A stretch of 64,000 nucleotides of DNA from Sulfurovum sp. (GCA_002733215.1 NVUY01000009.1:3416-67415); one strand, 5' to 3'; shown: positions 7,854 to 16,792, counted from the first letter of the stretch. A program made the numbers and translations. Notes: a model not told the origin generated them from the sequence alone.

Positions 7854-8921
7854 TTATGCCTCTATTTTACTTACCTGTGCAATAAAGTCTTCAGCAGAGA
7901 TAAGTTCCAAGCCTATGATCTCTCTGCCTACAGTTCTTTCTATAGCTGAGAAGTTCTCTTTGAACATATCAAGTGCATCAACATCTTCAACGATCAATAC
8001 TTCTGCACCGGCATCAAAGGCATTTAAAATGATCGCACCGGCTTTTTTTAATGCCAACTCTTTATTATCTTCAATGATACCGAGACCTGCAAGTTTATTT
8101 GCTCTTGGGAAGTGGATACCTCTCATACCAAGCTCAGAGATCAATTTGTGCATTGCTTCATGAGAAGCCAAACCATAATAGTGAGCTACCTGTTTCTCTT
8201 TTACATTTTCTATGGTTTCTACAGCTCTTTTAGGCACAACAACTTCAACTTCTTTTTCCTCTTTTTTAGAAAAACGTGCGATCAGCTGTGCTAATAGTGA
8301 AGGACCTTCTTCCGGTTTGACCAAAGCTTTTAACGCAGCGATATCATCTGTATGGTCTTTGGCATTAAAAAGGTTGTTTTCATATTCACAGTCAAGGAGT
8401 CCGGAGTGTACAGAGGTGATCGCATCAAGTATAGCTTCTTCATGTTCCGAACCATCAGAGATCATTTTATGTGCAAGCACAAGGATCGCATCACCGATGT
8501 AATCACGGTCAAAGTTTTCTGTCTCAGAGGCATAGTGCAGGGCATACAAGGTTTTGTAGTATTTTAGGTCAGCTTCTGTTGCGTAAGGCTCTAAAAGCGT
8601 ATAAGATGCCATAAAGTCATCATCATTGATCTTAAGTCCGTCATTTGAACGGTAAGAGTTCAGAGGATCAATTTGCAAGTCAGTACCAAGTCTTTCAACA
8701 ATGCTTGACACAGACTGTTTAGCTTCAACTACCAAGCCATTGATCTTCATAAAAAGTTTTTGTTTCGGGAAAGAAAAGTTTTCATTTTTTACTTGTATTA
8801 AAGTAAGTAAGTCTTTTGCTGTAGCATCATCTTCTACTCTAATGTTGAAGTGTTTATAGTAAGGAAGGTAATCTGTTTTAACATTAAAAAAGAATGTTCT
8901 TATAGTAAGTTTTTGTGACAT
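7854..8921 (-). CDS. Cysteine-poor SdhB-SdhE-like fusion protein, function unknown
   Basis: The N-terminal 190 residues align by eye with SdhB along its length: KLTIRTFFFNVKTDYLPYYK matches KVTIKAFRFNAETDYLPYTK, FMKINGLVVEAKQ matches AIKVNGKAVLACKQ, and SGLLDCEYE matches SGVWDCVKC. The last 110 residues resemble a CCG domain of SdhE (LNAFDAGAEVLIVEDVDALD against LDAIDNNADLMVTPCPLCHL). Only one cysteine (C178) remains in 355 residues, so no iron-sulfur cluster can form as in SdhB. It probably corresponds to an uncharacterised Campylobacterota family (DUF5644, from memory). It has its own promoter directly upstream of sdhABE. A structural or assembly role for the reductase is possible. Confidence 0.75.
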   Translation of the reverse strand: MSQKLTIRTFFFNVKTDYLPYYKHFNIRVEDDATAKDLLTLIQVKNENFSFPKQKLFMKINGLVVEAKQSVSSIVERLGTDLQIDPLNSYRSNDGLKINDDDFMASYTLLEPYATEADLKYYKTLYALHYASETENFDRDYIGDAILVLAHKMISDGSEHEEAILDAITSVHSGLLDCEYENNLFNAKDHTDDIAALKALVKPEEGPSLLAQLIARFSKKEEKEVEVVVPKRAVETIENVKEKQVAHYYGLASHEAMHKLISELGMRGIHFPRANKLAGLGIIEDNKELALKKAGAIILNAFDAGAEVLIVEDVDALDMFKENFSAIERTVGREIIGLELISAEDFIAQVSKIEA

Positions 8922-8935
8922 GGGTACTCCGGCAT

Positions 8936-8941
8936 ATTATA
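8936..8941 (-). promoter_or_regulatory. -10 element of the SdhB/SdhE-like gene
   Basis: A TATAAT on the minus strand ends 14 bases before the start codon, predicting a very short leader that still contains GGAG. Confidence 0.45.
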
Positions 8942-9053
8942 GATATTATTAGTCTGAGTATAGCTTATGTAGCTGATAAGTTTCAGGTTTACTCATACTA
9001 AAGATCAAACGCTTGAACGGTGTTACAAATCTACCAATAAAATAATTCCTGCG

Positions 9054-10139
9054 CTAAAATGCTGTCCGCATAAAGATCTCTTCTGAAGCCTTGGAACTCC
9101 AATGTGTGTCATCGGCATGATACACGTCTTTTTCACCCTCTCTTAACAGGGGGAGCAGTATCTCCTTGGTATTGATCAGTGTATACTCTTTTTTAAGGGG
9201 TTCTAGCAGATCGAACAGAGGATCTTTGGGATAAGGGTTATTTTTGATGAAATCCGAATAAAGATCATATTTGGTCACAGCAGGCATAAAGTACAATTTT
9301 ATACCTTTGAGTTCCAATAACCTGGCTATACGGTTTAAGTTTGCATTTACACTTGCAACATTTTCAGGGGTATTCATCCATAAGTCTTTAAGGGATTTTC
9401 GATATACCAGTATTTCCTTGTCTGCTCTCACCGTAAACAGTGATGCTTCTAATGGAAGTTTACATACCTGTTTAAGACAAGGCATGAACCTGTAGAAGAG
9501 AGTATAATAAGGAAGCTTGAAATTGGCAGCGTTCACGATGGGGATATCTTTGAGTTGATGTGTAGCCAAGTCCTGCGGTTTCATCTCTTTCATCTCTTCA
9601 AGTATGGTCTGGGAATCCGGACTGAACTCCCAGTCAAGTTCTATACCAAAGCGGGGAACCATGTCCCTTGACCCGATACTCAACAAAACGATACGAGGGC
9701 TGATCTCATTGAGTAAGCCACTGTTATAAAGGGCGAAGAATGTCTTGGATACACTGTTTCCTGTAAAAGAGAATCTTCTGATATTCAGTACATTAAAATC
9801 ATTGATACTGGCTATATAATCCTGATAAAAGCCATTCTTACCACCTCCGCCACCATTGGAAAAAGAGTCTCCTATGGTCAGCACATCTATCTTTTGACCT
9901 TTGTATTCAGCACCTTCAAGATGCTGCCTTGGAAGTGTGTTCTCTGACTTTTTTAACTTAATTGAATCAATCTGATAAGATAATCGTGCCAAGTCACCTA
10001 CATACATGGGCGGTTTTACGGCAATGATCTTGGAGCTGAAAAAGCTATAGACAAAGAGATGATATAAAAAAAGCATGCCGGTAAATATAGAAAAGATATA
10101 GACATAAGATCTTGTTTGTACAGATTTTGTTTTAAACAT
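9054..10139 (-). CDS. SGNH/AlgX-like protein of acylation cassette 1
   Basis: The 361-residue protein has one N-terminal membrane segment (about residues 14-34) and a periplasmic SGNH-type domain: the serine block GDSFSNGG near residue 88, GSRDM further on, and DDTHWSSKA near the C-terminus matching the catalytic Asp-x-x-His block. Such proteins (AlgJ, AlgX, DltD types) accept or transfer acyl groups in polysaccharide or envelope modification alongside MBOAT acyltransferases. It follows MBOAT 1 by 8 bases with GGAG before its start. The glycine run GGGGG just after the serine motif is unusual. The acyl acceptor is unknown. Confidence 0.75.
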   Translation of the reverse strand: MFKTKSVQTRSYVYIFSIFTGMLFLYHLFVYSFFSSKIIAVKPPMYVGDLARLSYQIDSIKLKKSENTLPRQHLEGAEYKGQKIDVLTIGDSFSNGGGGGKNGFYQDYIASINDFNVLNIRRFSFTGNSVSKTFFALYNSGLLNEISPRIVLLSIGSRDMVPRFGIELDWEFSPDSQTILEEMKEMKPQDLATHQLKDIPIVNAANFKLPYYTLFYRFMPCLKQVCKLPLEASLFTVRADKEILVYRKSLKDLWMNTPENVASVNANLNRIARLLELKGIKLYFMPAVTKYDLYSDFIKNNPYPKDPLFDLLEPLKKEYTLINTKEILLPLLREGEKDVYHADDTHWSSKASEEIFMRTAF

Positions 10140-10147
10140 CTTTTCTC

Positions 10148-11602
10148 CTAAAAATTAAAATACAGAAATTCTGAAATACGCGACATGAAAGAGGTGGCGA
10201 TCAAAAACAGGAACATCCCGTAAAAAAGGCTTGCCCTGGTACTCATAAACTCTCTCAGGAATGCAGTGGAATTTTTAAAGACCAAGACAAGCACAAAGGC
10301 AAGCAGTATGGCAATAGTTGTTCTGGAATTTCCATCTATATAAGGATATACATCTCCCAAAACAAAAAAGCCATTTTCAAAAGAGTTTAAAAATGCAAAG
10401 TATTTTTCTGAGAGAACAAGCCCATTCATACCAAACATAGACTTGAACATGGAAATAGCGATCTCCATATTTTCAGCCCTGAAGATGACAAAGGAGAAGT
10501 TTAAAAAGTTAAAGGTGATAAACCATGCTGCCCATACAGGAAGATGGATCCCGGTCTTTTTCCAGTAATGATTGATCGTGATCGCCAAGCCGTGTAAAAT
10601 TCCAAAGAAAACAAAGGTCCATGCAGCGCCATGCCAGATACCCGCTATAAGCATAGTGAAGATCGTAGCAAACATCGCTTTCTCAAAAGTAACTTTACCC
10701 AAAGCTTTTAGAAAAGGTTTAAAAATATATGTCGTAATAAAGCGTGTTAAGGTCATATGCCATCTCTGCCAAAAGTCGATCAGCCCTGTAGCCTTATAGG
10801 GGGAGTTGAAGTTTTGCGGAAGCTTTATGTTAAACAGCAATGCCGCCCCGATAGCCATATCTGTATATCCCGAAAAGTCAAAATACAATTGAAAAGTATA
10901 AGAGAGAGAGGTCACCCATGCTTCTATAAGGTTGAGTGCTTCTGCATGTGCATAACCGGCATTGGTCCACATACCAAAGGTATCTGCGATGACTACTTTC
11001 TTAAAAAGACCAAGTGAGAAAATGAATAAGCCAAGGGCAATATTGTCAAAGTTTAGAAACTTGTTTTTAAGGGAGGCAAACTGAGGCATCATCTCTTTAT
11101 GGTGCACTATGGGACCTGCTATAAGCTGAGGGAAAAAGGTCACAAAGATCGTATAGTCAAGAAAGTTCTTTTCTTTGACCAGTCCGCCATAAGAATCCAC
11201 CAGGTAGGCGATCTGCTGAAGGGTATAAAAAGAGATAGCAAGGGGCAGAGCAAGATGTAAAAGAGGGATGTCAGTTCCCAGTGTCCAATTGATATTGCCT
11301 ATAAAAAAGTCCATGTATTTAAAATACCCCAGCAAACCAATGTTAAAGCCAAGTCCTGCAAGGAGAAAAAGTTTTTTATGTTGCGGGTCTTTCATTAAAG
11401 CTTGAGAGATAAAAAAGTTTACCAGGATAGATAAGACAATAAGAGGAAGGTAGTTTATATTCCACCAGGAGTAAAAAAACAAACTGGAGAGGATGATCCA
11501 GACCTTTGAGCCAAGAAAAAAATTCTTGGCATTTAAAAAAAAGTAACCCCCAAAGGCAATGGGTAAAAATATAAATATAAATTGGTAAGAGTTAAACAGC
11601 AA
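10148..11602 (-). CDS. MBOAT O-acyltransferase of cassette 1
   Basis: The 484-residue membrane-bound O-acyltransferase (AlgI/DltB type) has about ten membrane segments and the family motif around the conserved histidine in AGIWHGAAWTF, preceded by FWQRWHMTLTRF. These enzymes carry an acyl group across the inner membrane to an extracytoplasmic acceptor. It starts 3 bases after the cassette's own acyl carrier protein gene, suggesting that the donor is acyl-ACP. It is very similar to the MBOAT at 12960-14411, especially over the first 330 residues, which marks a tandem duplication. Confidence 0.92.
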   Translation of the reverse strand: MLFNSYQFIFIFLPIAFGGYFFLNAKNFFLGSKVWIILSSLFFYSWWNINYLPLIVLSILVNFFISQALMKDPQHKKLFLLAGLGFNIGLLGYFKYMDFFIGNINWTLGTDIPLLHLALPLAISFYTLQQIAYLVDSYGGLVKEKNFLDYTIFVTFFPQLIAGPIVHHKEMMPQFASLKNKFLNFDNIALGLFIFSLGLFKKVVIADTFGMWTNAGYAHAEALNLIEAWVTSLSYTFQLYFDFSGYTDMAIGAALLFNIKLPQNFNSPYKATGLIDFWQRWHMTLTRFITTYIFKPFLKALGKVTFEKAMFATIFTMLIAGIWHGAAWTFVFFGILHGLAITINHYWKKTGIHLPVWAAWFITFNFLNFSFVIFRAENMEIAISMFKSMFGMNGLVLSEKYFAFLNSFENGFFVLGDVYPYIDGNSRTTIAILLAFVLVLVFKNSTAFLREFMSTRASLFYGMFLFLIATSFMSRISEFLYFNF

Positions 11603-11605
11603 AGA

Positions 11606-11848
11606 TTAGTTTACCTTTTTTCCCACAGTGTCTATCATGTCAGAAAGTGTCTTAAGTTCTTCAAATTCACCCACTTCAAAGTCGATACCGCACTCTGTTT
11701 CAAGTGTCATTTCCAAGTCTACATTATTTAAAGAATCCCACTCAGGTATGTCCTGTATCACCGTTTCTGCATTGATCTCCATCGTATCATTTTCCAGCAC
11801 TTTTTTAATTTCGTTTACGATTATGTCATTTATTTCTGTACGTGTCAT
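11606..11848 (-). CDS. Acyl carrier protein of cassette 1
   Basis: The 80-residue acidic protein has the phosphopantetheine attachment motif DSLNNVDLE with serine 39. It differs from the carrier protein at 14418-14660 at only four positions (M/V, I/L, S/A, G/K). Its place directly before an MBOAT gene implies a dedicated carrier for the acyl group used by that enzyme, like DltC with DltB, but no activating ligase like DltA is in the window. An 18-base block upstream is shared with the second copy. Confidence 0.9.
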   Translation of the reverse strand: MTRTEINDIIVNEIKKVLENDTMEINAETVIQDIPEWDSLNNVDLEMTLETECGIDFEVGEFEELKTLSDMIDTVGKKVN

Positions 11849-11869
11849 TTGAAATCCTTTGTCTTATGC

Positions 11870-11887
11870 TATTTTACACTTTTTTCC
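11870..11887 (-). promoter_or_regulatory. Conserved block upstream of ACP 1
   Basis: The minus-strand block GGAAAAAAGTGTAAAATA is identical upstream of both acyl carrier protein genes (here and 14686-14703). TAAAAT could serve as a -10 for each cassette. AAAGGATTTCAA before the ATG is also shared. Confidence 0.45.
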
Positions 11888-11904
11888 TAAAGTTTCGAAC
11901 TCTT

Positions 11905-12951
11905 TCATTTTTTATTTATATATTTTCCGAAATCTTTAGGACCCTTTACGGATGGATCATTAAATATTCTTGCAAAAAGCAAGGCACTGTACTTAGAGTG
12001 AAGGTGTGTGGCATCGAGAAAATTATAAGGGTTTTTTGTAATATCGTTCAGGTAGCAAAAATCTGTATAGGCAGTGATATCGGCTAAACCTTTTTTCCAG
12101 TATTTAAATGTTTTTTCCAGGCCCAAGTCCTTGTATAGCTGAAGAAAGTCTTTTGAAACAGGACTGGTATAGATGACAAGATTGATATTTTTCTTTTTAC
12201 ATGCATCAATAACTGTTTGCATTTTTTTTAAATTGGGATCGATGCTATGGGGCTGATCAAAGGTTCTCACCACTAAGAACTTTTTCGGGTAATTCTCGAT
12301 CTGCCATGCGGTGTAGTCATCGATCTCTTTTTTTGTGAGTACAGTATTTTGCATATGTTTTTGAAATTCTCCATCTTCATCATCCAAAACTCTTTTATAC
12401 TCCTCTTTTTCTTTGTCGCTTGCTTTAAAATTATCATACAGTGTGAGAAAGCTGTTTTTACTTGCCTGAAAACCCATGAGTGCGATCTTACGGTCACGGT
12501 TCAGATACGTTCCACTGTCAAGTCTGTCGTAGGTAAAATCTCCATCATTGGGCAAGTCCGGATTAAAACTACAGAAATCCATACTCCAGACAATATTTTT
12601 GACAGAATGATTTTTAATCATATACAAAAGATATTGGGACTGTTCCTCAATATTTGAACCTGCCATTGCCATGTTACTGGTTGTTCCTCCCAGGTATTTC
12701 GTTACATCTGCAGGCGAGAGCATACCTATGCGTGATGTTCCCATCATGATATTTTGTGGATCTTTATGTATGGTGGTATAAAATATCTGCATTCTTTCAG
12801 AAACAGTATGCTTTTTGATGACAATAAAATCTGAAAAAAAGTGATGATTGAAAAGACCATAAGGATTCACTGTAAAATTGAATGCAGCAGTAAGAATAAA
12901 AAAACTAAATGCTGTGATTAGAAAAAACTTGTTCCAAAATTTGAATGACAT
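11905..12951 (-). CDS. SGNH/DltD-like membrane-anchored protein of cassette 2
   Basis: The 348-residue protein has an N-terminal membrane anchor (about residues 8-28) and a periplasmic domain with MGTSRIGML, a serine block of the kind found in DltD-type SGNH proteins, and DATHLHSKYSA near the C-terminus as the Asp/His block. Overall similarity to the SGNH protein of cassette 1 is low, unlike the MBOAT and carrier proteins. The two cassettes may therefore share a donor but differ in the acceptor. It begins 8 bases after MBOAT 2. Confidence 0.7.
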   Translation of the reverse strand: MSFKFWNKFFLITAFSFFILTAAFNFTVNPYGLFNHHFFSDFIVIKKHTVSERMQIFYTTIHKDPQNIMMGTSRIGMLSPADVTKYLGGTTSNMAMAGSNIEEQSQYLLYMIKNHSVKNIVWSMDFCSFNPDLPNDGDFTYDRLDSGTYLNRDRKIALMGFQASKNSFLTLYDNFKASDKEKEEYKRVLDDEDGEFQKHMQNTVLTKKEIDDYTAWQIENYPKKFLVVRTFDQPHSIDPNLKKMQTVIDACKKKNINLVIYTSPVSKDFLQLYKDLGLEKTFKYWKKGLADITAYTDFCYLNDITKNPYNFLDATHLHSKYSALLFARIFNDPSVKGPKDFGKYINKK

Positions 12952-12959
12952 CAGTATCC

Positions 12960-14411
12960 TTAAAAATTAAAGTACAGGAACTCTGTAAATTTAGAGGCCA
13001 TAGAGACGGCAACGATAAACATGATCAGTGTTGCAGCCAAGGTATATTTACTGCTTGTGAAATGATCTTTGAAATAGGTACTGTTTTTCATGGCCAATAC
13101 AATGATGAATGCAAGTAGTATATAAGCGACTGTTTGTGCCTGTCCTTTGATATGTTGAAAAACATCTCCAAATTCAATGCCGTACTGAGTGAGAAAACCA
13201 AGATACGCTCCAAATTTTTCATACAAGACGATCTCACCTGCAAACATAGTTTTAAACATCGAGAGGGCCGTGTCCATGTTTTCGGCTCTAAAAATGATAA
13301 ATGAGAAGTTTAAAAAGTTAAAAGTAATGAACCAGGCAAGCCAGTGAGGCATCCCTATCTTGGATCTTTTCCAATAATGGTTGACGGCAATAGCCAAACC
13401 GTGTAAAATTCCAAAAATAACAAAGGTCCAGGCAGCACCATGCCAAAGCCCTGCAATGAACATCGTAAATATAGTAGCAATCATGGCCTTTTCAAAAGAG
13501 ATCTTGCCTAAAGACTTTAAAAAAGGTTTATAAATATAGGTCGTAATAAACCGTGTTAGGGTCATATGCCACCTGTTCCAAAAGTCGATCAGCCCTGTAG
13601 CTTTATAAGGAGAGTTGAAATTCTGCGGGAGCTTGATGTTAAACAGCAGTGCCGCCCCGATAGCCATATCTGTATATCCGGAAAAATCAAAATACAATTG
13701 AAAGGTATACGATAAAGAGGTGGCCCAGGCTTCAATCAGATTTAAAACATCAACATTTGCATAACCCAGGTTTGCCCACTTGGCAAAGCTGTCAGCGATC
13801 ACCACTTTTTTAAAAAGACCGATAGAGAAGATAAAGATCCCCGTAGCGATATTTTTATGATTGATGATCTTATTTTCCAAAGAAGCGAACTGCGGCATCA
13901 TCTCTTTATGATGCACGATGGGACCTGCTATGAGCTGTGGGAAGAAGGTCACAAAGATCGTATAGTCAAGAAAGTTCTTCTCTTTGACCAGTCCGCCATA
14001 AGAGTCCACAAGATAGGCGATCTGCTGTAGGGTATAAAAAGAGATAGCCAGGGGCAGGGCTAGATGCAAGAGAGGTACGTCTGTTCCGAACCCCCAGTTA
14101 AAGTTTTTAATAAAGAAGTCCATATACTTAAAGTAGCCAAGCAGACCTATATTGAACGCCAAACCTAAAAGCAGGTAAGACTTCTTTGCCTTGGGCTCTT
14201 TCATTAAAGCCTGAGAGATAAAAAAGTTGACCAGTATAGATAAAACAATTAAGGGCAAATAGTTGATATTCCACCAGGAGTAAAAGAACAGACTTGCAAG
14301 TATGATCCATACTTTTCCAGCGAGAATTGAAACCTTGGCATTTAAAAAGAAATAAAGAGCAAAGGCTATGGGAAGGAAGAGGAATATAAATTCATTGCTG
14401 TTAAAAAGCAT
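12960..14411 (-). CDS. MBOAT O-acyltransferase of cassette 2
   Basis: This 483-residue polytopic acyltransferase is a close paralogue of the MBOAT at 10148-11602, with long identical stretches from YLPLIVLSI to QNFNSPYKATGLI. The conserved histidine lies in AGLWHGAAWTF. The C-terminal third differs more (for example FAGEIVLYEKFGAYLG against FGMNGLVLSEKYFAFL), which could tune the contact with the different SGNH partner. It starts 6 bases after the cassette 2 carrier protein gene. Confidence 0.92.
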   Translation of the reverse strand: MLFNSNEFIFLFLPIAFALYFFLNAKVSILAGKVWIILASLFFYSWWNINYLPLIVLSILVNFFISQALMKEPKAKKSYLLLGLAFNIGLLGYFKYMDFFIKNFNWGFGTDVPLLHLALPLAISFYTLQQIAYLVDSYGGLVKEKNFLDYTIFVTFFPQLIAGPIVHHKEMMPQFASLENKIINHKNIATGIFIFSIGLFKKVVIADSFAKWANLGYANVDVLNLIEAWATSLSYTFQLYFDFSGYTDMAIGAALLFNIKLPQNFNSPYKATGLIDFWNRWHMTLTRFITTYIYKPFLKSLGKISFEKAMIATIFTMFIAGLWHGAAWTFVIFGILHGLAIAVNHYWKRSKIGMPHWLAWFITFNFLNFSFIIFRAENMDTALSMFKTMFAGEIVLYEKFGAYLGFLTQYGIEFGDVFQHIKGQAQTVAYILLAFIIVLAMKNSTYFKDHFTSSKYTLAATLIMFIVAVSMASKFTEFLYFNF

Positions 14412-14417
14412 TAAGTT

Positions 14418-14660
14418 TTAGTTTACCTTTTTTTTCACAGTGTCTATCATATCAGCAAGTGTCTTGAGCTCTTCAAATTCACCCACTTCAAAGTCTATAC
14501 CGCACTCTGTTTCAAGTGTCATTTCCAAGTCTACATTGTTTAAAGAATCCCATTCAGGTATATCCTGTATCACTGTTTCTGCATTGAGTTCCACAGTATC
14601 ATTTTCCAGCACTTTTTTAATTTCGTTTACGATTATGTCATTTATCTCTGTACGTGTCAT
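14418..14660 (-). CDS. Acyl carrier protein of cassette 2
   Basis: The 80-residue carrier protein has the DSLNNVDLE motif (serine 39) and is 76/80 identical to the copy at 11606-11848. The start at 14660 is supported by AAAGGATTTCAA and matches the paralogue exactly; an in-frame ATG at 14888 lies inside the divergent esterase gene and adds a nonsense extension. It is the first gene of the six-gene minus-strand block. Confidence 0.9.
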   Translation of the reverse strand: MTRTEINDIIVNEIKKVLENDTVELNAETVIQDIPEWDSLNNVDLEMTLETECGIDFEVGEFEELKTLADMIDTVKKKVN

Positions 14661-14685
14661 TTGAAATCCTTTAAAATAGTTTTGA

Positions 14686-14703
14686 TATTTTACACTTTTT
14701 TCC
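14686..14703 (-). promoter_or_regulatory. Conserved block upstream of ACP 2
   Basis: The same minus-strand GGAAAAAAGTGTAAAATA occurs as upstream of ACP 1, so the duplicated unit includes regulatory DNA as well as the three genes. Confidence 0.45.
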
Positions 14704-14717
14704 TTATATATATTAGA

Positions 14718-14723
14718 TATAAT
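14718..14723 (+). promoter_or_regulatory. -10 element of the GDSL esterase gene
   Basis: TATAAT lies 25 bases before the start codon, with ATAAGG as ribosome binding site. It shares the short divergent intergenic space with the ACP 2 promoter block. Confidence 0.5.
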
Positions 14724-14748
14724 GCATTTTTCCCTATAAGGCTCTTTC

Positions 14749-15375
14749 ATGAATGCAAGACGTAGTTTTATTGTTTCTCTTTTGGCATTGTCTGTTCTGT
14801 TGTTTATACTTCGACCTGATTCTGAAGCATTTGAGACAAACCATTTAGATTCACAGGATATCGTTTTGGCTTTTGGAGACAGTCTCACTTACGGGTATGG
14901 CGCGCATTCTAAAAGCTATCCTGTACAACTTCAATTGCGTATCAAAAGAGAAGTCATCAATGGCGGCGTGTCAGGTGAAACCTCCTCTCAGGGTTTAAAA
15001 CGTTTGCCTGCTCTGCTTCAAAAATACCATCCCAAACTTGTCATTCTTTGTCATGGCGGAAATGATATCATTCGTCAACAATCAAAAAAAACGTTAAGAG
15101 AAAACCTGCTGAAGATGATACAGATGAGTAAGACGTTCGGTGCAGAGATCCTGCTTGTAGCTGTGCCTGATTTTCACAGTCTTGGATTGACCACCGAAAG
15201 TCTTTATGAAGAGGTGGCAAAGCAGGAAAATGTATTGTATGAAGGAAAAATACTTACAAAAATAGAAAACGACCCGGCGTTAAAAAGCGACAGGATCCAT
15301 CCCAATGCAAAAGGCTATGCTTTGATGGCAGAAGCCTTTGCAGAAATATTAAAAAAGCATCAAATAGTTAAATAA
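14749..15375 (+). CDS. GDSL/SGNH arylesterase, TesA-like
   Basis: The 208-residue hydrolase has the four SGNH blocks: FGDSLTYGYG (serine), NGGVSGETS (glycine), HGGNDIIR (asparagine) and DRIHPNAKGY (Asp-x-x-His). A hydrophobic N-terminus (about residues 7-22) can act as a signal or anchor, so it probably acts in the periplasm. TesA-type enzymes hydrolyse thioesters and simple esters. Being divergent from two O-acylation cassettes, it could be a de-acylating counterpart, but this is only suggested by position. Confidence 0.85.
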   Translation: MNARRSFIVSLLALSVLLFILRPDSEAFETNHLDSQDIVLAFGDSLTYGYGAHSKSYPVQLQLRIKREVINGGVSGETSSQGLKRLPALLQKYHPKLVILCHGGNDIIRQQSKKTLRENLLKMIQMSKTFGAEILLVAVPDFHSLGLTTESLYEEVAKQENVLYEGKILTKIENDPALKSDRIHPNAKGYALMAEAFAEILKKHQIVK

Positions 15376-15437
15376 GCGGAAGGTGCAAGTCCTTTGGCTA
15401 CAATTTACTTCAAATTCAATCAGGAAAGTACTACAAC

Positions 15438-16274
15438 ATGCCGAGTCATAAGCCAATAGACAAAGAACAGTACCTTATAAACAGACTATCTTCAAAATAC
15501 ATCGGTGATGATGCTGCTGTGATCGGCGATACACTTTACAGTATGGATGCCTTTTTTGAAGATGTGCACTTCAAGCGTAAGTGGATGAGTATGGCTCAGA
15601 TAGGGCGCAAAGCCATGCTTATCAACCTTTCCGATGCTATCGCCATGAACGCAAAGCCGCAATTTGCTCTTGTAACGGTCTCCATTCCCAAAGAGATGAC
15701 AGAAACAGAGATAGATGAACTTACCCTCAGTATGGAAAACACAGCCAAAGAGTACGGTTGTGAGATCATCGGGGGTGACACCATCGGCGGAGAGAAGCTT
15801 CATCTTTCGATCACCATCATTTCCAAAAGCGACACAGCACTCTTGCGTAAAGGTTTAAAAGAAGGGGATCTCCTGGCTTTTACCGGTACTTTAGGAGAGA
15901 GTAAACGAGATCTGGATGCACTCTACAGAGGTGAGAAAATAGATGAGAATTCACGTTTTTATGAACCTACCTTAAGAGCAGAGTTCATAGCCAAAGCAAG
16001 ACCTTTTTTACACACAGGTATGGACATCTCAGACGGTCTTTACTGTGATACCAACAAGATGTTAGATATTAATAAATATGGATTTCATCCTTTTAAAGAG
16101 ATAGACGATGCAGTAGGGCTTAGCGGAGAAGAGTACGAAATGCTGGTAAGCTTCACTCCTGAGCATTATGAGGAAGTCATGCGTGTTTCAGAAGCTACAA
16201 ATACACCTTTAACCGTGTTTGCAAAAGTAGCAAAAAATGATGACAGATACAGGTGTAAAAGTCATCATTTTTAA
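15438..16274 (+). CDS. thiL: Thiamine-monophosphate kinase
   Basis: At 278 residues it is shorter than the roughly 320 of E. coli ThiL but has the family motifs: GDDAAVIG near residue 28, NLSDAIAMNA with the metal-binding aspartate, and GGDTIGG. It phosphorylates thiamine monophosphate to thiamine diphosphate with ATP. The C-terminal domain is compact, which I believe is usual in Campylobacterota. It ends 8 bases before the convergent cytochrome c gene. Confidence 0.9.
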   Translation: MPSHKPIDKEQYLINRLSSKYIGDDAAVIGDTLYSMDAFFEDVHFKRKWMSMAQIGRKAMLINLSDAIAMNAKPQFALVTVSIPKEMTETEIDELTLSMENTAKEYGCEIIGGDTIGGEKLHLSITIISKSDTALLRKGLKEGDLLAFTGTLGESKRDLDALYRGEKIDENSRFYEPTLRAEFIAKARPFLHTGMDISDGLYCDTNKMLDINKYGFHPFKEIDDAVGLSGEEYEMLVSFTPEHYEEVMRVSEATNTPLTVFAKVAKNDDRYRCKSHHF

Positions 16275-16282
16275 GGGTTCTA

Positions 16283-16792
16283 CTATTTTGTATCTGACTG
16301 CTGTTTGTGCATAGATTTTAAAAACATTTCTCTGTTTTCTATCCCTAGCATTTTAGCTTTATTCAGGTCAGGATAGACGCCACCTAAACCTTTACCGTCA
16401 TTACCGTGACATCCTCCACAGATACTGGTATAGAACATCGCGGCATCTTCAGGATAAGCTTTCTTACATTTTCTGCCAGATAAGGTCATAGTGTAGCAGG
16501 CGATCTTCTCTGCATCATCAGGTCTGGCAAAACCAGCCTCCATCACACCACTTTTAAAGTCCAAACTGTTAGAGCCTTGATTAATGACTTTTATGATGTA
16601 CTCTTTTGTATATTCATCTGAGTTTATATGAGAGAGTTCATCTTCATAATGTGTTGTTTTATATGTTTTAATGTGTTCTTTGTAATGACGATTCGTTTTT
16701 GTATCCACTTTTTCAGGATGACGAAACTTTGCATTATAGACAGCATACGCTAGAACAATGAGCATGGCAAGAAAAGGTATGATCTTTTGCAT
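16283..16792 (-). CDS. Membrane-anchored monohaem cytochrome c
   Basis: The 169-residue protein has an N-terminal hydrophobic anchor (about residues 4-19) and a C-terminal c-type haem motif CGGCH near residue 131. A likely Met axial ligand lies in the KAKMLG region. Before it, a domain with CYTMTLSGRKC could form a disulfide or a degenerate second haem domain. It is a small periplasmic electron carrier; its partner is not evident from the neighbours. Confidence 0.8.
   Translation of the reverse strand: MQKIIPFLAMLIVLAYAVYNAKFRHPEKVDTKTNRHYKEHIKTYKTTHYEDELSHINSDEYTKEYIIKVINQGSNSLDFKSGVMEAGFARPDDAEKIACYTMTLSGRKCKKAYPEDAAMFYTSICGGCHGNDGKGLGGVYPDLNKAKMLGIENREMFLKSMHKQQSDTK

Noticed and set aside
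14661-14888. 76-residue N-terminal extension of the cassette 2 carrier protein
   Set aside because: It lies inside the divergent promoter and esterase gene, and the paralogue shows the true start at 14660.
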